Of a stretch of 64,000 bases of DNA, positions 51,678 through 58,779 are shown piece after piece. A model generated the notes under the pieces. It did no database searches. It was not told the origin of the DNA and was given only the letters and a program-made list of their open reading frames with translations. Location: the NCBI RefSeq assembly GCF_013363975.1, contig NZ_JABWGN010000009.1, positions 62,001-126,000 on the forward strand. Reading direction: 5' to 3'. The stretch's first letter is position 1; every line of letters starts with the position of its first letter. The stretch comes from Nonomuraea montanisoli. GTDB taxonomy: Bacteria > Actinomycetota > Actinomycetes > Streptosporangiales > Streptosporangiaceae. Position numbers and translations under genes: made by a program.

Positions 51678-52657
51678 CAGCGTCCCCAGCGCAGCGCCGG
51701 GGTCTCCACCGGCGCGTCCCACAGCCGCGTCAGCTCGTCGTCCAGCCGGCACACCGTCACCGAGAAGCCCTGCATGTCCAGACTCGTCACGTAGTTGCCG
51801 ACCAGCGAGCGCGCCACCCGCGCCCCCTTGCCCCGCGCGTACGCCTCCACCTCGGCGAACACCACGTACAGCTCCAGCAGCGGCGTGCCGCCCATGCCGT
51901 TCACCATGACGAGCAGGTCGCCCTCCAGCGGCAGGTCGCCGTGGATCGCGTCCATCGCCACCGCGGCCAGCTCCCCGGCCGGGGCGAACGGCGCCCGGGT
52001 GCGGCCCGGCTCGCCGTGGATGCCGATGCCCAGCTCCACCTCGCCCGCCGGCAGGTCGAACGTCGGCCTGCCGGCCGCGGGCGTCGTGCAGGAGGTGAGC
52101 GCGATGCCGAACGACCGGCTGCGCCGCCCCGTCTCCTCCGCCACGCGCGCCACCTCGGCCAGCGGCGCGCCCTCCTCGGCCAGCGCGCCCGCGATCTTCT
52201 CGACGAACACCGTCGCCCCCGTGCCGCGCCGTCCCGCCGTGTACAGCGAGTCCTGGACGGCCACGTCGTCCTCGACGAGCACGCTCGCCACCGTGACGTC
52301 GTCGCACAGCTCGGCGGCCATCTCGAAGTTCAGCACGTCGCCGGTGTAGTTCTTCACGACGTGCAGCACGCCGGCGCCGCCGTCGACCGCCCGGGTCGCC
52401 TCCATGATCTGGTCGGGCACGGGTGAGGTGAACACCTCGCCCGGGCAGGCCGCGTCCAGCATGCCGTACCCGACGAAACCGGCGTGCAGCGGCTCGTGGC
52501 CCGAGCCGCCGCCGGAGACCAGCCCGACCTTGCCCGGGCGCGGCCCCTCGGCGCGGAGCACCACGCGGTCGCGCACCCGCAGCCCCGGACACGCCGCGGC
52601 CATGCCGGTCAGGGCGTCGTCGACCAGCGACTCGGCGGCGTTGATGAGCTTCTTCAT
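51677..52657 (-). CDS. dhaK: Dihydroxyacetone kinase subunit DhaK
   Basis: 326 residues. Substrate-binding subunit; the His in 'GGGSGHEPLHAGFVGYG' (about 50-66) forms a hemiaminal with dihydroxyacetone. 'GVLHVVKNYTGDVLNFEMA' and 'GTGATVFVEKIAGALAEEG' are also diagnostic. First gene of dhaKLM; the product dihydroxyacetone phosphate enters glycolysis. A Dha regulator or glycerol dehydrogenase is not in the window. Divergent from the P450 gene with 55 bp between starts. Confidence 0.95.
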   Translation of the reverse strand: MKKLINAAESLVDDALTGMAAACPGLRVRDRVVLRAEGPRPGKVGLVSGGGSGHEPLHAGFVGYGMLDAACPGEVFTSPVPDQIMEATRAVDGGAGVLHVVKNYTGDVLNFEMAAELCDDVTVASVLVEDDVAVQDSLYTAGRRGTGATVFVEKIAGALAEEGAPLAEVARVAEETGRRSRSFGIALTSCTTPAAGRPTFDLPAGEVELGIGIHGEPGRTRAPFAPAGELAAVAMDAIHGDLPLEGDLLVMVNGMGGTPLLELYVVFAEVEAYARGKGARVARSLVGNYVTSLDMQGFSVTVCRLDDELTRLWDAPVETPALRWGR

Positions 52658-52712
52658 GGTCTCGACTTCTGCCCGTTTTCAGCCCGTCGCAAGCGTCGTA
52701 GCGTGGTGTGGC

Positions 52713-53945
52713 GTGGAGTCTTCCCGCCTCGCCTACGATCCGTACGACCCGGACGTGAACGCGGACCCGTTCCCGGTCTACGCGCGGTTACGCGCCGAGT
52801 CGCCGCTGTACCACAACCCGGAGCGCGGCTTCTGGGCGCTGTCCCGCCACGCCGACGTTTCCGCCGCGCTGGCCGACAGCGCCCGCTGCTCCAGCGACCA
52901 CGGTCCCATGCTCGACCGGGGCGCGTGGGGGCCGCAGGCGCGCGCCTACCTGTCGTTCGTGGCCATGGACCCGCCCGACCACACCCGCATGCGGGCGATC
53001 GTCGCGCGCGGCTTCACGGCCCGCCGCGTCGCCGCCCTCGAACCCATGATCCGCGCCATCGCCCGCGGGTACGTCGCGCGGGCCGTGGAGAAGGGCTCCT
53101 TCGACTTCGCGCAGGAGCTGTCGGCCCGGATCCCGCTCGACGTGATCTCCGAGCTGATGGGCGTGCCTCCGTCCGACCGGGCCGGCGTGCGCCGCCGCTC
53201 GGCGCCGCTGACCGGCCGCTCCGAGGACGGGGCGGGCGGGCCGGGGGCGATGACCGAGCGCGGGCCGGGGGCGATGACGGAGGAGGCCGTGCGCGACCTG
53301 CTCTCCCTGGGCGGGTACTACGCCTCGATCGTGGCCGAGCGCCGGACCGCGCCGCGCGACGACCTGGTCTCCGTGCTCGTGGCCGACGGCGGGCTGAGCG
53401 ACGAGGAGATCGTGGCGTTCATGTTCCTGCTCGTGGGCGCCGGCTCCGAGACCACCACCCACCTGCTCAACGCCGCGTGGTACTGGGCCTGGCGCGACCC
53501 CGCCCAGCGCGCCGCCGCGTTCGGCGGGGCGGTCGTGCCGTGGATGGAGGAGACGCTGCGCTTCGACACCCCCGCGCACGGCACGGCCCGCCGCCTGACC
53601 GAGCCCACCGAGCTGTACGGCACGCTCCTGCCGGCCGGGACGCGGATGTGGCTGCTCATCGGCTCCGCCAACCGCGACGAGCGGGTCTTCGCCTCGCCCG
53701 ACTCCTACGACCTGACCCGCGACACCTCCAGGGCGATCAGCTTCGGCGCGGGCCGCCACCACTGCCTCGGCGCGCCGCTGGCCCGGCTGGAGGCCCGGGT
53801 CACGCTGGAGGAGCTCGTCCGGGCCGTGGATCCGGACTACGACGTGGACCCCGGCGGCATCGTGCGCACCGCCCACGCCAACGTCCAGGGGATGGTGCGG
53901 CTGCCCACCAGGGTGAAACCTAGGCTACCTTCGGCACATGGCTGA
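52713..53945 (+). CDS. Cytochrome P450
   Basis: 410 residues from a GTG at 52713. I-helix 'FLLVGAGSETTTHLL' (about 240-254), ExxR as EETLR (about 282), heme-binding 'FGAGRHHCLGAPLARLE' (about 348-364; Cys ligand near 355). Soluble bacterial class I type needing ferredoxin, none adjacent. A 24-bp in-frame duplication near 53240-53285 (GPGAMTE twice) expands a loop before the I-helix. The last 8 bp overlap the PlsC start, so the two genes are coupled. Confidence 0.93.
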   Translation: MESSRLAYDPYDPDVNADPFPVYARLRAESPLYHNPERGFWALSRHADVSAALADSARCSSDHGPMLDRGAWGPQARAYLSFVAMDPPDHTRMRAIVARGFTARRVAALEPMIRAIARGYVARAVEKGSFDFAQELSARIPLDVISELMGVPPSDRAGVRRRSAPLTGRSEDGAGGPGAMTERGPGAMTEEAVRDLLSLGGYYASIVAERRTAPRDDLVSVLVADGGLSDEEIVAFMFLLVGAGSETTTHLLNAAWYWAWRDPAQRAAAFGGAVVPWMEETLRFDTPAHGTARRLTEPTELYGTLLPAGTRMWLLIGSANRDERVFASPDSYDLTRDTSRAISFGAGRHHCLGAPLARLEARVTLEELVRAVDPDYDVDPGGIVRTAHANVQGMVRLPTRVKPRLPSAHG

Positions 53946-54684
53946 GATCGTGTACCCGCCGGTGATCGCCGCCGCGCGGACCCTCTTTCGCGTGCTCGAC
54001 GTCCGCTTCCACCTCGAGGGGACCGAGCACGTGCCGCGGACCGGCGGGGCGGTGCTGGTGAGCAACCACATCAGCTACCTCGACTTCATCTTCGCGGGGT
54101 TCGCCGCTCTGCCGTCCAGGCGGCTGGTGCGCTTCATGGCCAAGCAGGACGTGTTCGAGCACCGTATCTCGGGGCCGCTCATGCGCGGCATGCACCACAT
54201 CCCGGTCGACCGCGGGGCGGGGGCCGGTTCGTACGCGACGGCGCTGCGCAAGCTCAAGGCCGGCGAGGTGGTGGGCGTCTTCGCCGAGGCGACGATCAGC
54301 CGGTCGTTCACGGTCAAGGAGATCAAGAACGGGGCCATCCGCATGGCCCAGGCCACCAACGTGCCGGTCATCCCGGTGGCGCTGTGGGGCAGCCAGCGCA
54401 TGTGGACCAAGGGCCGGCCCAAGGCGCTGACGCAGCGGCACGTGCCCGTCACGATCATCGTGGGCGAGCCGATGCACCCCAAGCGCGGCGAGGACGTCAA
54501 CGCGCACACGACCGACCTGCACGACCGGCTGACGGCGCTGGTGGACCGGGCGCAGCGCACGTACCCGGAGATCCCGCCGGGCGTGTGGTGGCAGCCGGCG
54601 CATCTGGGCGGCACGGCGCCGACGCCGGAGGAGGCCGCCGCCATGGACGCCGCCGAGGCCGAGGCCCGCGCCAAGAAGGAGTAG
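53938..54684 (+). CDS. plsC: 1-acyl-sn-glycerol-3-phosphate acyltransferase (PlsC family)
   Basis: 248 residues. The HX4D catalytic motif is 'SNHISYLDFIF' (about 42-52), with 'GMHHIPVDRG' (block II) and 'VGVFAEATISRS' (block III; EGT replaced by EAT) and 'VIPVALWGSQRMW' (block IV). Acylates lysophosphatidate, although actinomycetes carry several PlsC paralogues and this one may act on other acceptors. The ATG at 53938 lies inside the P450 gene end. Tail acidic then Lys-rich. Confidence 0.9.
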   Translation: MAEIVYPPVIAAARTLFRVLDVRFHLEGTEHVPRTGGAVLVSNHISYLDFIFAGFAALPSRRLVRFMAKQDVFEHRISGPLMRGMHHIPVDRGAGAGSYATALRKLKAGEVVGVFAEATISRSFTVKEIKNGAIRMAQATNVPVIPVALWGSQRMWTKGRPKALTQRHVPVTIIVGEPMHPKRGEDVNAHTTDLHDRLTALVDRAQRTYPEIPPGVWWQPAHLGGTAPTPEEAAAMDAAEAEARAKKE

Positions 54685-54702
54685 CGCGGGCGCCGGCCCG
54701 GT

Positions 54703-54915
54703 TCAGGCGTAGAGGTACCAGCGATCGTTCTCGTAGGAGCAGCGGAAGGACGTCCACCAGCCCCACTGGATGCCCAGGTTGCCGCCGTTGTAGCAGTCGG
54801 GCTGCAGGTAGTAGACGTACCGGATGCTCTCGGCCTGCGCGGGCGCGGCCGTCATGGACAGGAGCACGCCGGTGGCCAGAGCGGCGGAGACGAGTAGGGC
54901 CCGTACCTTGCGCAT
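54703..54915 (-). CDS. Small secreted protein
   Basis: 70 residues: a Sec signal peptide (residues 1-29, hydrophobic core 'LLVSAALATGVLLSMTAAPA', AQA cleavage) and a mature chain of about 41 residues rich in Tyr/Trp ('YVYYLQPDCYNGG', 'WGWWTSF', 'ENDRWYLYA') with two Cys that could form one disulfide. No family recognised. A plausible ribosome-binding site (GGGAGGAAT) precedes the ATG at 54915. Confidence 0.75.
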   Translation of the reverse strand: MRKVRALLVSAALATGVLLSMTAAPAQAESIRYVYYLQPDCYNGGNLGIQWGWWTSFRCSYENDRWYLYA

Positions 54916-55218
54916 CCGATTCCTCCCGGGGACATCGCACGAGGGACGCTGACCGGCTCACGAGGTGGTGAGCGGTGATCGCACTATCGCATCGGTCACC
55001 CCCGGGTGACAGGTCCGCGATCTCTGCGGGGGAGTGGGGCGGCCCTGACCAGGGCCGACGGGCGGACGGCGGCCGCAGGGCATGAAACGTTCATCGCACC
55101 ACCGGGATCGGCGGCCGGTGCGGCGCATGGCTCCCAAGCGCTGAACGGCACGTGTCGGCCGGCGGCCGGTCTCGGGACGCCCGCCCGCCTCGATCCGCCT
55201 GGATCCGCCTGGATCTGC
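54916..55218. other. 303-bp intergenic region
   Basis: Holds the promoter of the small secreted protein at its left end and a 10-bp tandem repeat at its right end. I see no RNA gene, conserved ORF or strong terminator here. Confidence 0.5.
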
Positions 55219-55225
55219 TTAGATC
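55186..55225 (-). repeat. 10-bp tandem repeat over the kinase stop codon
   Basis: Four back-to-back units, CGCCTCGATC, CGCCTGGATC, CGCCTGGATC and TGCTTAGATC. The last contains the TAA stop (55219-55221) of the protein kinase on the minus strand. Confidence 0.9.
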
Positions 55226-56025
55226 GCGGCCTGGTAGCTGCTGGCGCGCATGCCCGCCAGCAGGCCCGCCGTCTGCTCCGGCGTGAAGCGGCGTACCGGG
55301 TCCGGATGCAGCAGCCCCTCGATCAGCGGCCGGAGCACCCCGGCGCGGCGGGGCGGCGGGTAGCCGCCGCTGCGGGCCATGCCGAGCACGGTGGCCGCGT
55401 CCTGCCCCGGGTACGGCGGCTGCCCCTCCACCGCGCTGTACAGCGTGGCGCCGAACGACCACATGTCGGCCTCCTTGGTGGCCGGCCCGCCGTACAGCCG
55501 CTCGGGCGCCATGAACGCGGGAGTGCCCCGCAGCCTGCGCGAGGTCGTCATCCGGATGTCGCCCTCCGCGGTGGCGATGCCGAAGTCGGTCAGCACCACG
55601 CGGTCACCCGTCAGCATGACGTTCGCCGGCTTCACGTCGCGGTGCAGCACGCCGGCCTGGTGGGCGGTGCGTAACGCGGCGAGCAGGTGCTGGCCGATCG
55701 CGGCCACGGACTGGGCGGGCAGCGTGCCCACCTGCGAGAGCAGCTGGTGGAGGGAGAGCCCGTCGAGGTACTCCATCACGATCCAGAGCTTGCCGCCCTC
55801 TTCGATGAGGTCGTGGACGGTGATGATGTTCGGGTGCGTGAGGCGGGCGGCCATCCTGGCCTCCCGGAGGACACGCCGACGGACCATCTCGGCCTCGCCG
55901 GTCAGCGTCAGCTCCTTGAGCGCGACCTCACGATGGAGTAGCTGGTCGAATGCCCGCCAGACGACTCCCATACCGCCACGACCGGCCTCCTCGGTCAGGA
56001 GGTACCGTCCGCCGATCTCCCGCAT
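55219..56025 (-). CDS. Soluble Hanks-type serine/threonine protein kinase
   Basis: 268 residues, essentially only a kinase domain. Gly-loop 'AGRGGMGVVWRA' (about 14-25), Lys in 'REVALKEL' (about 37), catalytic loop 'HRDVKPANVML' (about 132-142), DFG as 'TDFGIA' (about 152-157), APE as 'FMAPERL' (about 176-182). There is no membrane helix or sensor domain, unlike PknB-type receptors, so it must be cytosolic. ATG at 56025. The stop lies in a 10-bp repeat. Confidence 0.93.
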   Translation of the reverse strand: MREIGGRYLLTEEAGRGGMGVVWRAFDQLLHREVALKELTLTGEAEMVRRRVLREARMAARLTHPNIITVHDLIEEGGKLWIVMEYLDGLSLHQLLSQVGTLPAQSVAAIGQHLLAALRTAHQAGVLHRDVKPANVMLTGDRVVLTDFGIATAEGDIRMTTSRRLRGTPAFMAPERLYGGPATKEADMWSFGATLYSAVEGQPPYPGQDAATVLGMARSGGYPPPRRAGVLRPLIEGLLHPDPVRRFTPEQTAGLLAGMRASSYQAAI

Positions 56026-56081
56026 GCCATCCCCTCGTTGCCCGAGGTAATCATGTCATCTCGCCACAGGTCATAGTGTGC

Positions 56082-57527
56082 CTAAACAGACGCGGATGTG
56101 CGGCGAACTGAATGATCGCTGGTCAACGGCATGGAAATTGGGCCTCGTGCGACACGCCACACCAGCCCGACGGCGGCCAGGGCGACGCCCGCGGCCCCCA
56201 GGAAGACCACCGGCAGCCCGGCGATCTCGCCCAGCAGGCCGCCGAGCGCGGCCCCCACGGGCATCCCGCCCATCCCGACCAACCGGTACGCGGAGTTGAC
56301 CCGGCCCAGCAGCGCGGACGGGATGAGCCGCTGGCGGGTGGAGACCACGAGCACGTTGGCCGCGCCGCCGGCGACGCCCCAGAGGACGGCCGTCGGATAG
56401 AGCACCCACGCGACGGGCACCAGCACGGGCACCAGGTACAGCAGGGCGGACACCAGCCACGCGACCAGCAGGGTCCGGCCCTCGCCGAGCATCCCGGTCA
56501 GCCGCTCGGCCACCAGCGACCCGGCCACGGAGCCCACGGCCAGCGCGGACATCATGAGACCGTAGCCCTCGGGGGCGAGCCCCACGCGTGACCCGGGGCC
56601 CACGAGCCAGAGGACGAGGACGCCGAAGTAGGCGGCGCTGGCGGTGTTGAGCATGCCGGCGGAGATCGCCAGGGTGCGCAGCAACCGGTGCGCCCAGAGG
56701 TAGCGCAGCGCCTCCCGGATGTCCCTCCCGAGCCCGCCGGCCCCCTCGCCGACGCCCTTGCCGGCGCTCTCGTCGGTGCTCTTGCCGACGCCCTCGCCGA
56801 CGCCCTCGCCGACGCCCTCGCCGACGCTCTTGTCGGTGCCCTCGTCGGTGCTCTCGCCGACGCCCTTGTCGGCGCTCTCGCCGGTGCCCTTGCCGACGCT
56901 CTCGGCGGAGCTCTCCCCGGTGCTCTCTCCGGTGCTTTCCGGGGTCCGCGCGCGGGGGGAGTAGTCCCCGCGCATCCCGAGCAGCAACACCCCCGCGGCG
57001 CCGTACAGCAGCGCGGGGGCGCCCAGGACGGCGACCGGCAGCAGCGCGACCAGGAAGCCCGCCAGCGGCGAGCCGAGGAACTCGTTGCCGATCATCTGGG
57101 CGCTCACGACGCGGCCGTTGGCGGCCGTGAGCCGGTCCGACGGCACCGTCATGGGCAGCACCGACTGGGCGGAGGTGTCCGCGAAGACCTCCGACACCCC
57201 GGAGACCAGCAGGACAGCCAGCATCGCCCACAGGTTCAACATCCCGGACAGGGCCAGCGCCCCGCCGAGCACCAGCACCCCGGCGCGGGCGGCGTTGGCG
57301 AGCACCATGATCCGCCGCCGGTCCGTGCGGTCGGCGATCGCCCCGGCGTGCAGGGCGCACAGTAACCACGGCAGCGTGACCGCGGCTCCCACCAGCGAGA
57401 CCTGCGTCGGCGACCTGGTCATCGAGACCGCCAGCAGCGGCGCGCCGACCTTCAGCACGCCGTCCGCCACGTTCGACAACGCCGTGGACGACCACAGGAA
57501 CGTGAACGCGCGCCCGAGACTAGGCAT
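56082..57527 (-). CDS. MFS transporter with long repetitive cytoplasmic loop
   Basis: 481 residues, ATG at 57527 after GGAGGG. About 12 helices: six in 1-185 and six in 265-455. Motif A-like 'GAIADRTDRRRIMVLAN' (about 58-74). Between helices 6 and 7 (about 195-262) lies a Gly/Glu/Ser/Val repeat of four-residue units (GEST, GESS, GEGV, GKST, DEGT) encoded by 12-bp tandem repeats. Resembles MFS_3-type drug exporters. Divergent from an ArsR-type regulator that probably controls it. Confidence 0.88.
   Translation of the reverse strand: MPSLGRAFTFLWSSTALSNVADGVLKVGAPLLAVSMTRSPTQVSLVGAAVTLPWLLCALHAGAIADRTDRRRIMVLANAARAGVLVLGGALALSGMLNLWAMLAVLLVSGVSEVFADTSAQSVLPMTVPSDRLTAANGRVVSAQMIGNEFLGSPLAGFLVALLPVAVLGAPALLYGAAGVLLLGMRGDYSPRARTPESTGESTGESSAESVGKGTGESADKGVGESTDEGTDKSVGEGVGEGVGEGVGKSTDESAGKGVGEGAGGLGRDIREALRYLWAHRLLRTLAISAGMLNTASAAYFGVLVLWLVGPGSRVGLAPEGYGLMMSALAVGSVAGSLVAERLTGMLGEGRTLLVAWLVSALLYLVPVLVPVAWVLYPTAVLWGVAGGAANVLVVSTRQRLIPSALLGRVNSAYRLVGMGGMPVGAALGGLLGEIAGLPVVFLGAAGVALAAVGLVWRVARGPISMPLTSDHSVRRTSASV
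56743..56943 (-). repeat. 12-bp tandem repeat in the MFS loop
   Basis: About 16 degenerate copies of CTCGCCGACGCC-type units, in frame, encoding GES/GEG/GKG/DEG tetrapeptides. Confidence 0.85.
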
Positions 57528-57569
57528 GGTTCCCTCCGATAGTGTGTAAGGGAAAGTGTGCATAGGTTT

Positions 57570-57579
57570 CTTTGCAAAG
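57570..57579. promoter_or_regulatory. Palindromic operator candidate (MFS/ArsR divergent region)
   Basis: A perfect 10-bp palindrome CTTTGCAAAG sits in an AT-rich 68-bp gap between the divergent MFS and ArsR-type genes. Position and symmetry fit an operator for the winged-helix regulator acting on both promoters. Confidence 0.55.
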
Positions 57580-57595
57580 ATAGGTGTGCACGGTG

Positions 57596-58309
57596 ATGCA
57601 GAGCAAGGGCTATTCCGCACGGACCCTCGATGCCAAAGCGCTGAAGTCGTTCGCCCATCCGTTGCGCCTGCGTCTGTACGAACTGCTCGACGAGCACGGC
57701 CCCTCGACGGCCACCCGCCTGGCCGCGCTGCTGGAGCAGAACACCGGCGCCACGAGCTACCACCTCAGGGAGCTGGCCAGGCACGGCATGATCGAGACGG
57801 CGCCGGAGCTGGGCAAGGGCAAGGAGAAGTACTGGCGCATCGTGCCCGGCGGGTTCACCTACGGTGAGCCGTCGCAGGACGACCCGGAGGCGGCGAGCGC
57901 GTTCTCGTTCCTGCTCGACGACCTGATCCGGCAGCGCGGCGCCGAGCTGGCGCGGTGGCGCGCGGAGGCGACGGCGGCGCCCGAGGAGTGGGTCCAGGCC
58001 AGCGGCTTCGGCCGCCGGTCGCTCCGGCTCACGCCGCAGGAGGCGGAGGACATGAGGGATGAGGTCCTGGAGGTGCTGGACCGGTATCGCGTGATGGCGG
58101 ATCAGCGGCAGGAACGCTCCGGGGGGAGGCCGGATCCGGCGCTCGGCCACGTGGTGGTGCACTTCGACACGTTCCCGGTGGGGGTGGCCGACGGCACGGA
58201 CGAGGGCACGAACGAGGGGGTGGCCGAAGGCACGGACGAAGGCACGGACGACGGCACGGTGGGCCAAGGTGCCGAAGGAACGGAAGGTTCGGGCAGGGAC
58301 GCCCGATAG
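57596..58309 (+). CDS. ArsR-type winged-helix regulator (HTH_20) with repeat tail
   Basis: About 237 residues from the ATG at 57596; in-frame GTGs at 57584 and 57593 are alternatives and no good ribosome-binding site separates them. DNA-binding domain 10-90: 'LKSFAHPLRLRLYELLDEHGP' region, recognition helix 'NTGATSYHLRELARHGMIE' (about 52-70), wing 'GKGKEKYWRIVPGG'. The C-terminal tail repeats GTDEG/GTNEG units encoded by 12-bp repeats (58185-58262). Divergent from the MFS exporter, which it likely represses. Confidence 0.85.
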   Translation: MQSKGYSARTLDAKALKSFAHPLRLRLYELLDEHGPSTATRLAALLEQNTGATSYHLRELARHGMIETAPELGKGKEKYWRIVPGGFTYGEPSQDDPEAASAFSFLLDDLIRQRGAELARWRAEATAAPEEWVQASGFGRRSLRLTPQEAEDMRDEVLEVLDRYRVMADQRQERSGGRPDPALGHVVVHFDTFPVGVADGTDEGTNEGVAEGTDEGTDDGTVGQGAEGTEGSGRDAR

Positions 58310-58325
58310 AGAGGGCCGGTCGGTC

Positions 58326-58424
58326 ATGGCGAAGCGTCCGACTGGTGAGCGTCCTGGCTGGTGGGCCTTCTGGATGGAATGTCTGTCGGGTTTGTCGGAG
58401 AGCCGCATGGGGCATCTCCGCTGA
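58326..58424 (+). CDS. Possible 32-residue small ORF
   Basis: ATG at 58326, with GAGAGGG about 10 nt upstream, opens a 32-codon frame (MAKRPTGERPGWWAFWMECL...). Trp-rich with no recognisable family. Third positions show only weak GC bias, so it may be chance. It occupies most of the 157-bp gap before the tautomerase. Confidence 0.2.
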   Translation: MAKRPTGERPGWWAFWMECLSGLSESRMGHLR

Positions 58425-58466
58425 GCGGCGCCGGGGGCTTGGCGTGCCGCGTGGGGAGGGGGACCC

Positions 58467-58685
58467 ATGCCAGTCGTCAGTGTGAAGGTCATCGAGGGCG
58501 TGTTCAGTGACGCCCAGAAGGCCGAGATGGTGCAGAAGCTGACCGACGCGATGGTCGAGGTCGAGGGCGAGAACATGCGCTCCCTGACCATGGTCATCGT
58601 CGAGGAGGTCAAGAGCGGTGACTGGGGCATCGGCGGCAAGCCGATGTCGACCGAGGACGTGAAGGCGGTCGCCGCGGGCATGTAG
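58467..58685 (+). CDS. Tautomerase family protein (4-oxalocrotonate tautomerase-like)
   Basis: 72 residues, the size of 4-OT subunits. After Met removal Pro1 is exposed (MPVVSVKVIEGVFSDAQKAEM), the catalytic base of this family; a helix with 'KLTDAMVEVEGENM' and the strand 'LTMVIVEEV' follow. Arg11/Arg39 equivalents are not clearly present (Arg38 near 'NMRSL'). Function beyond tautomerase-like is unknown. GGGGAGGGGG ribosome-binding site. Followed by tandem GC-rich repeats. Confidence 0.88.
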   Translation: MPVVSVKVIEGVFSDAQKAEMVQKLTDAMVEVEGENMRSLTMVIVEEVKSGDWGIGGKPMSTEDVKAVAAGM

Positions 58686-58689
58686 CGAG

Positions 58690-58772
58690 CGGCTGACCCG
58701 CCTGGCTGACCCGGCCGGTGGGCCCGCCCGGCTGACCCGGCCGGTGGGCCCGGCCGGTGGGCCCGCCCGGCC
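58690..58772. repeat. GC-rich tandem repeats between tautomerase and RiPP exporter
   Basis: Overlapping copies of GGCTGACCCGGCCGGTGGGCCC and shorter GGCCGGTGGGCCC units fill the gap between the convergent tautomerase and ABC-transporter genes. Confidence 0.8.
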
Positions 58773-58779
58773 CGAGCGG

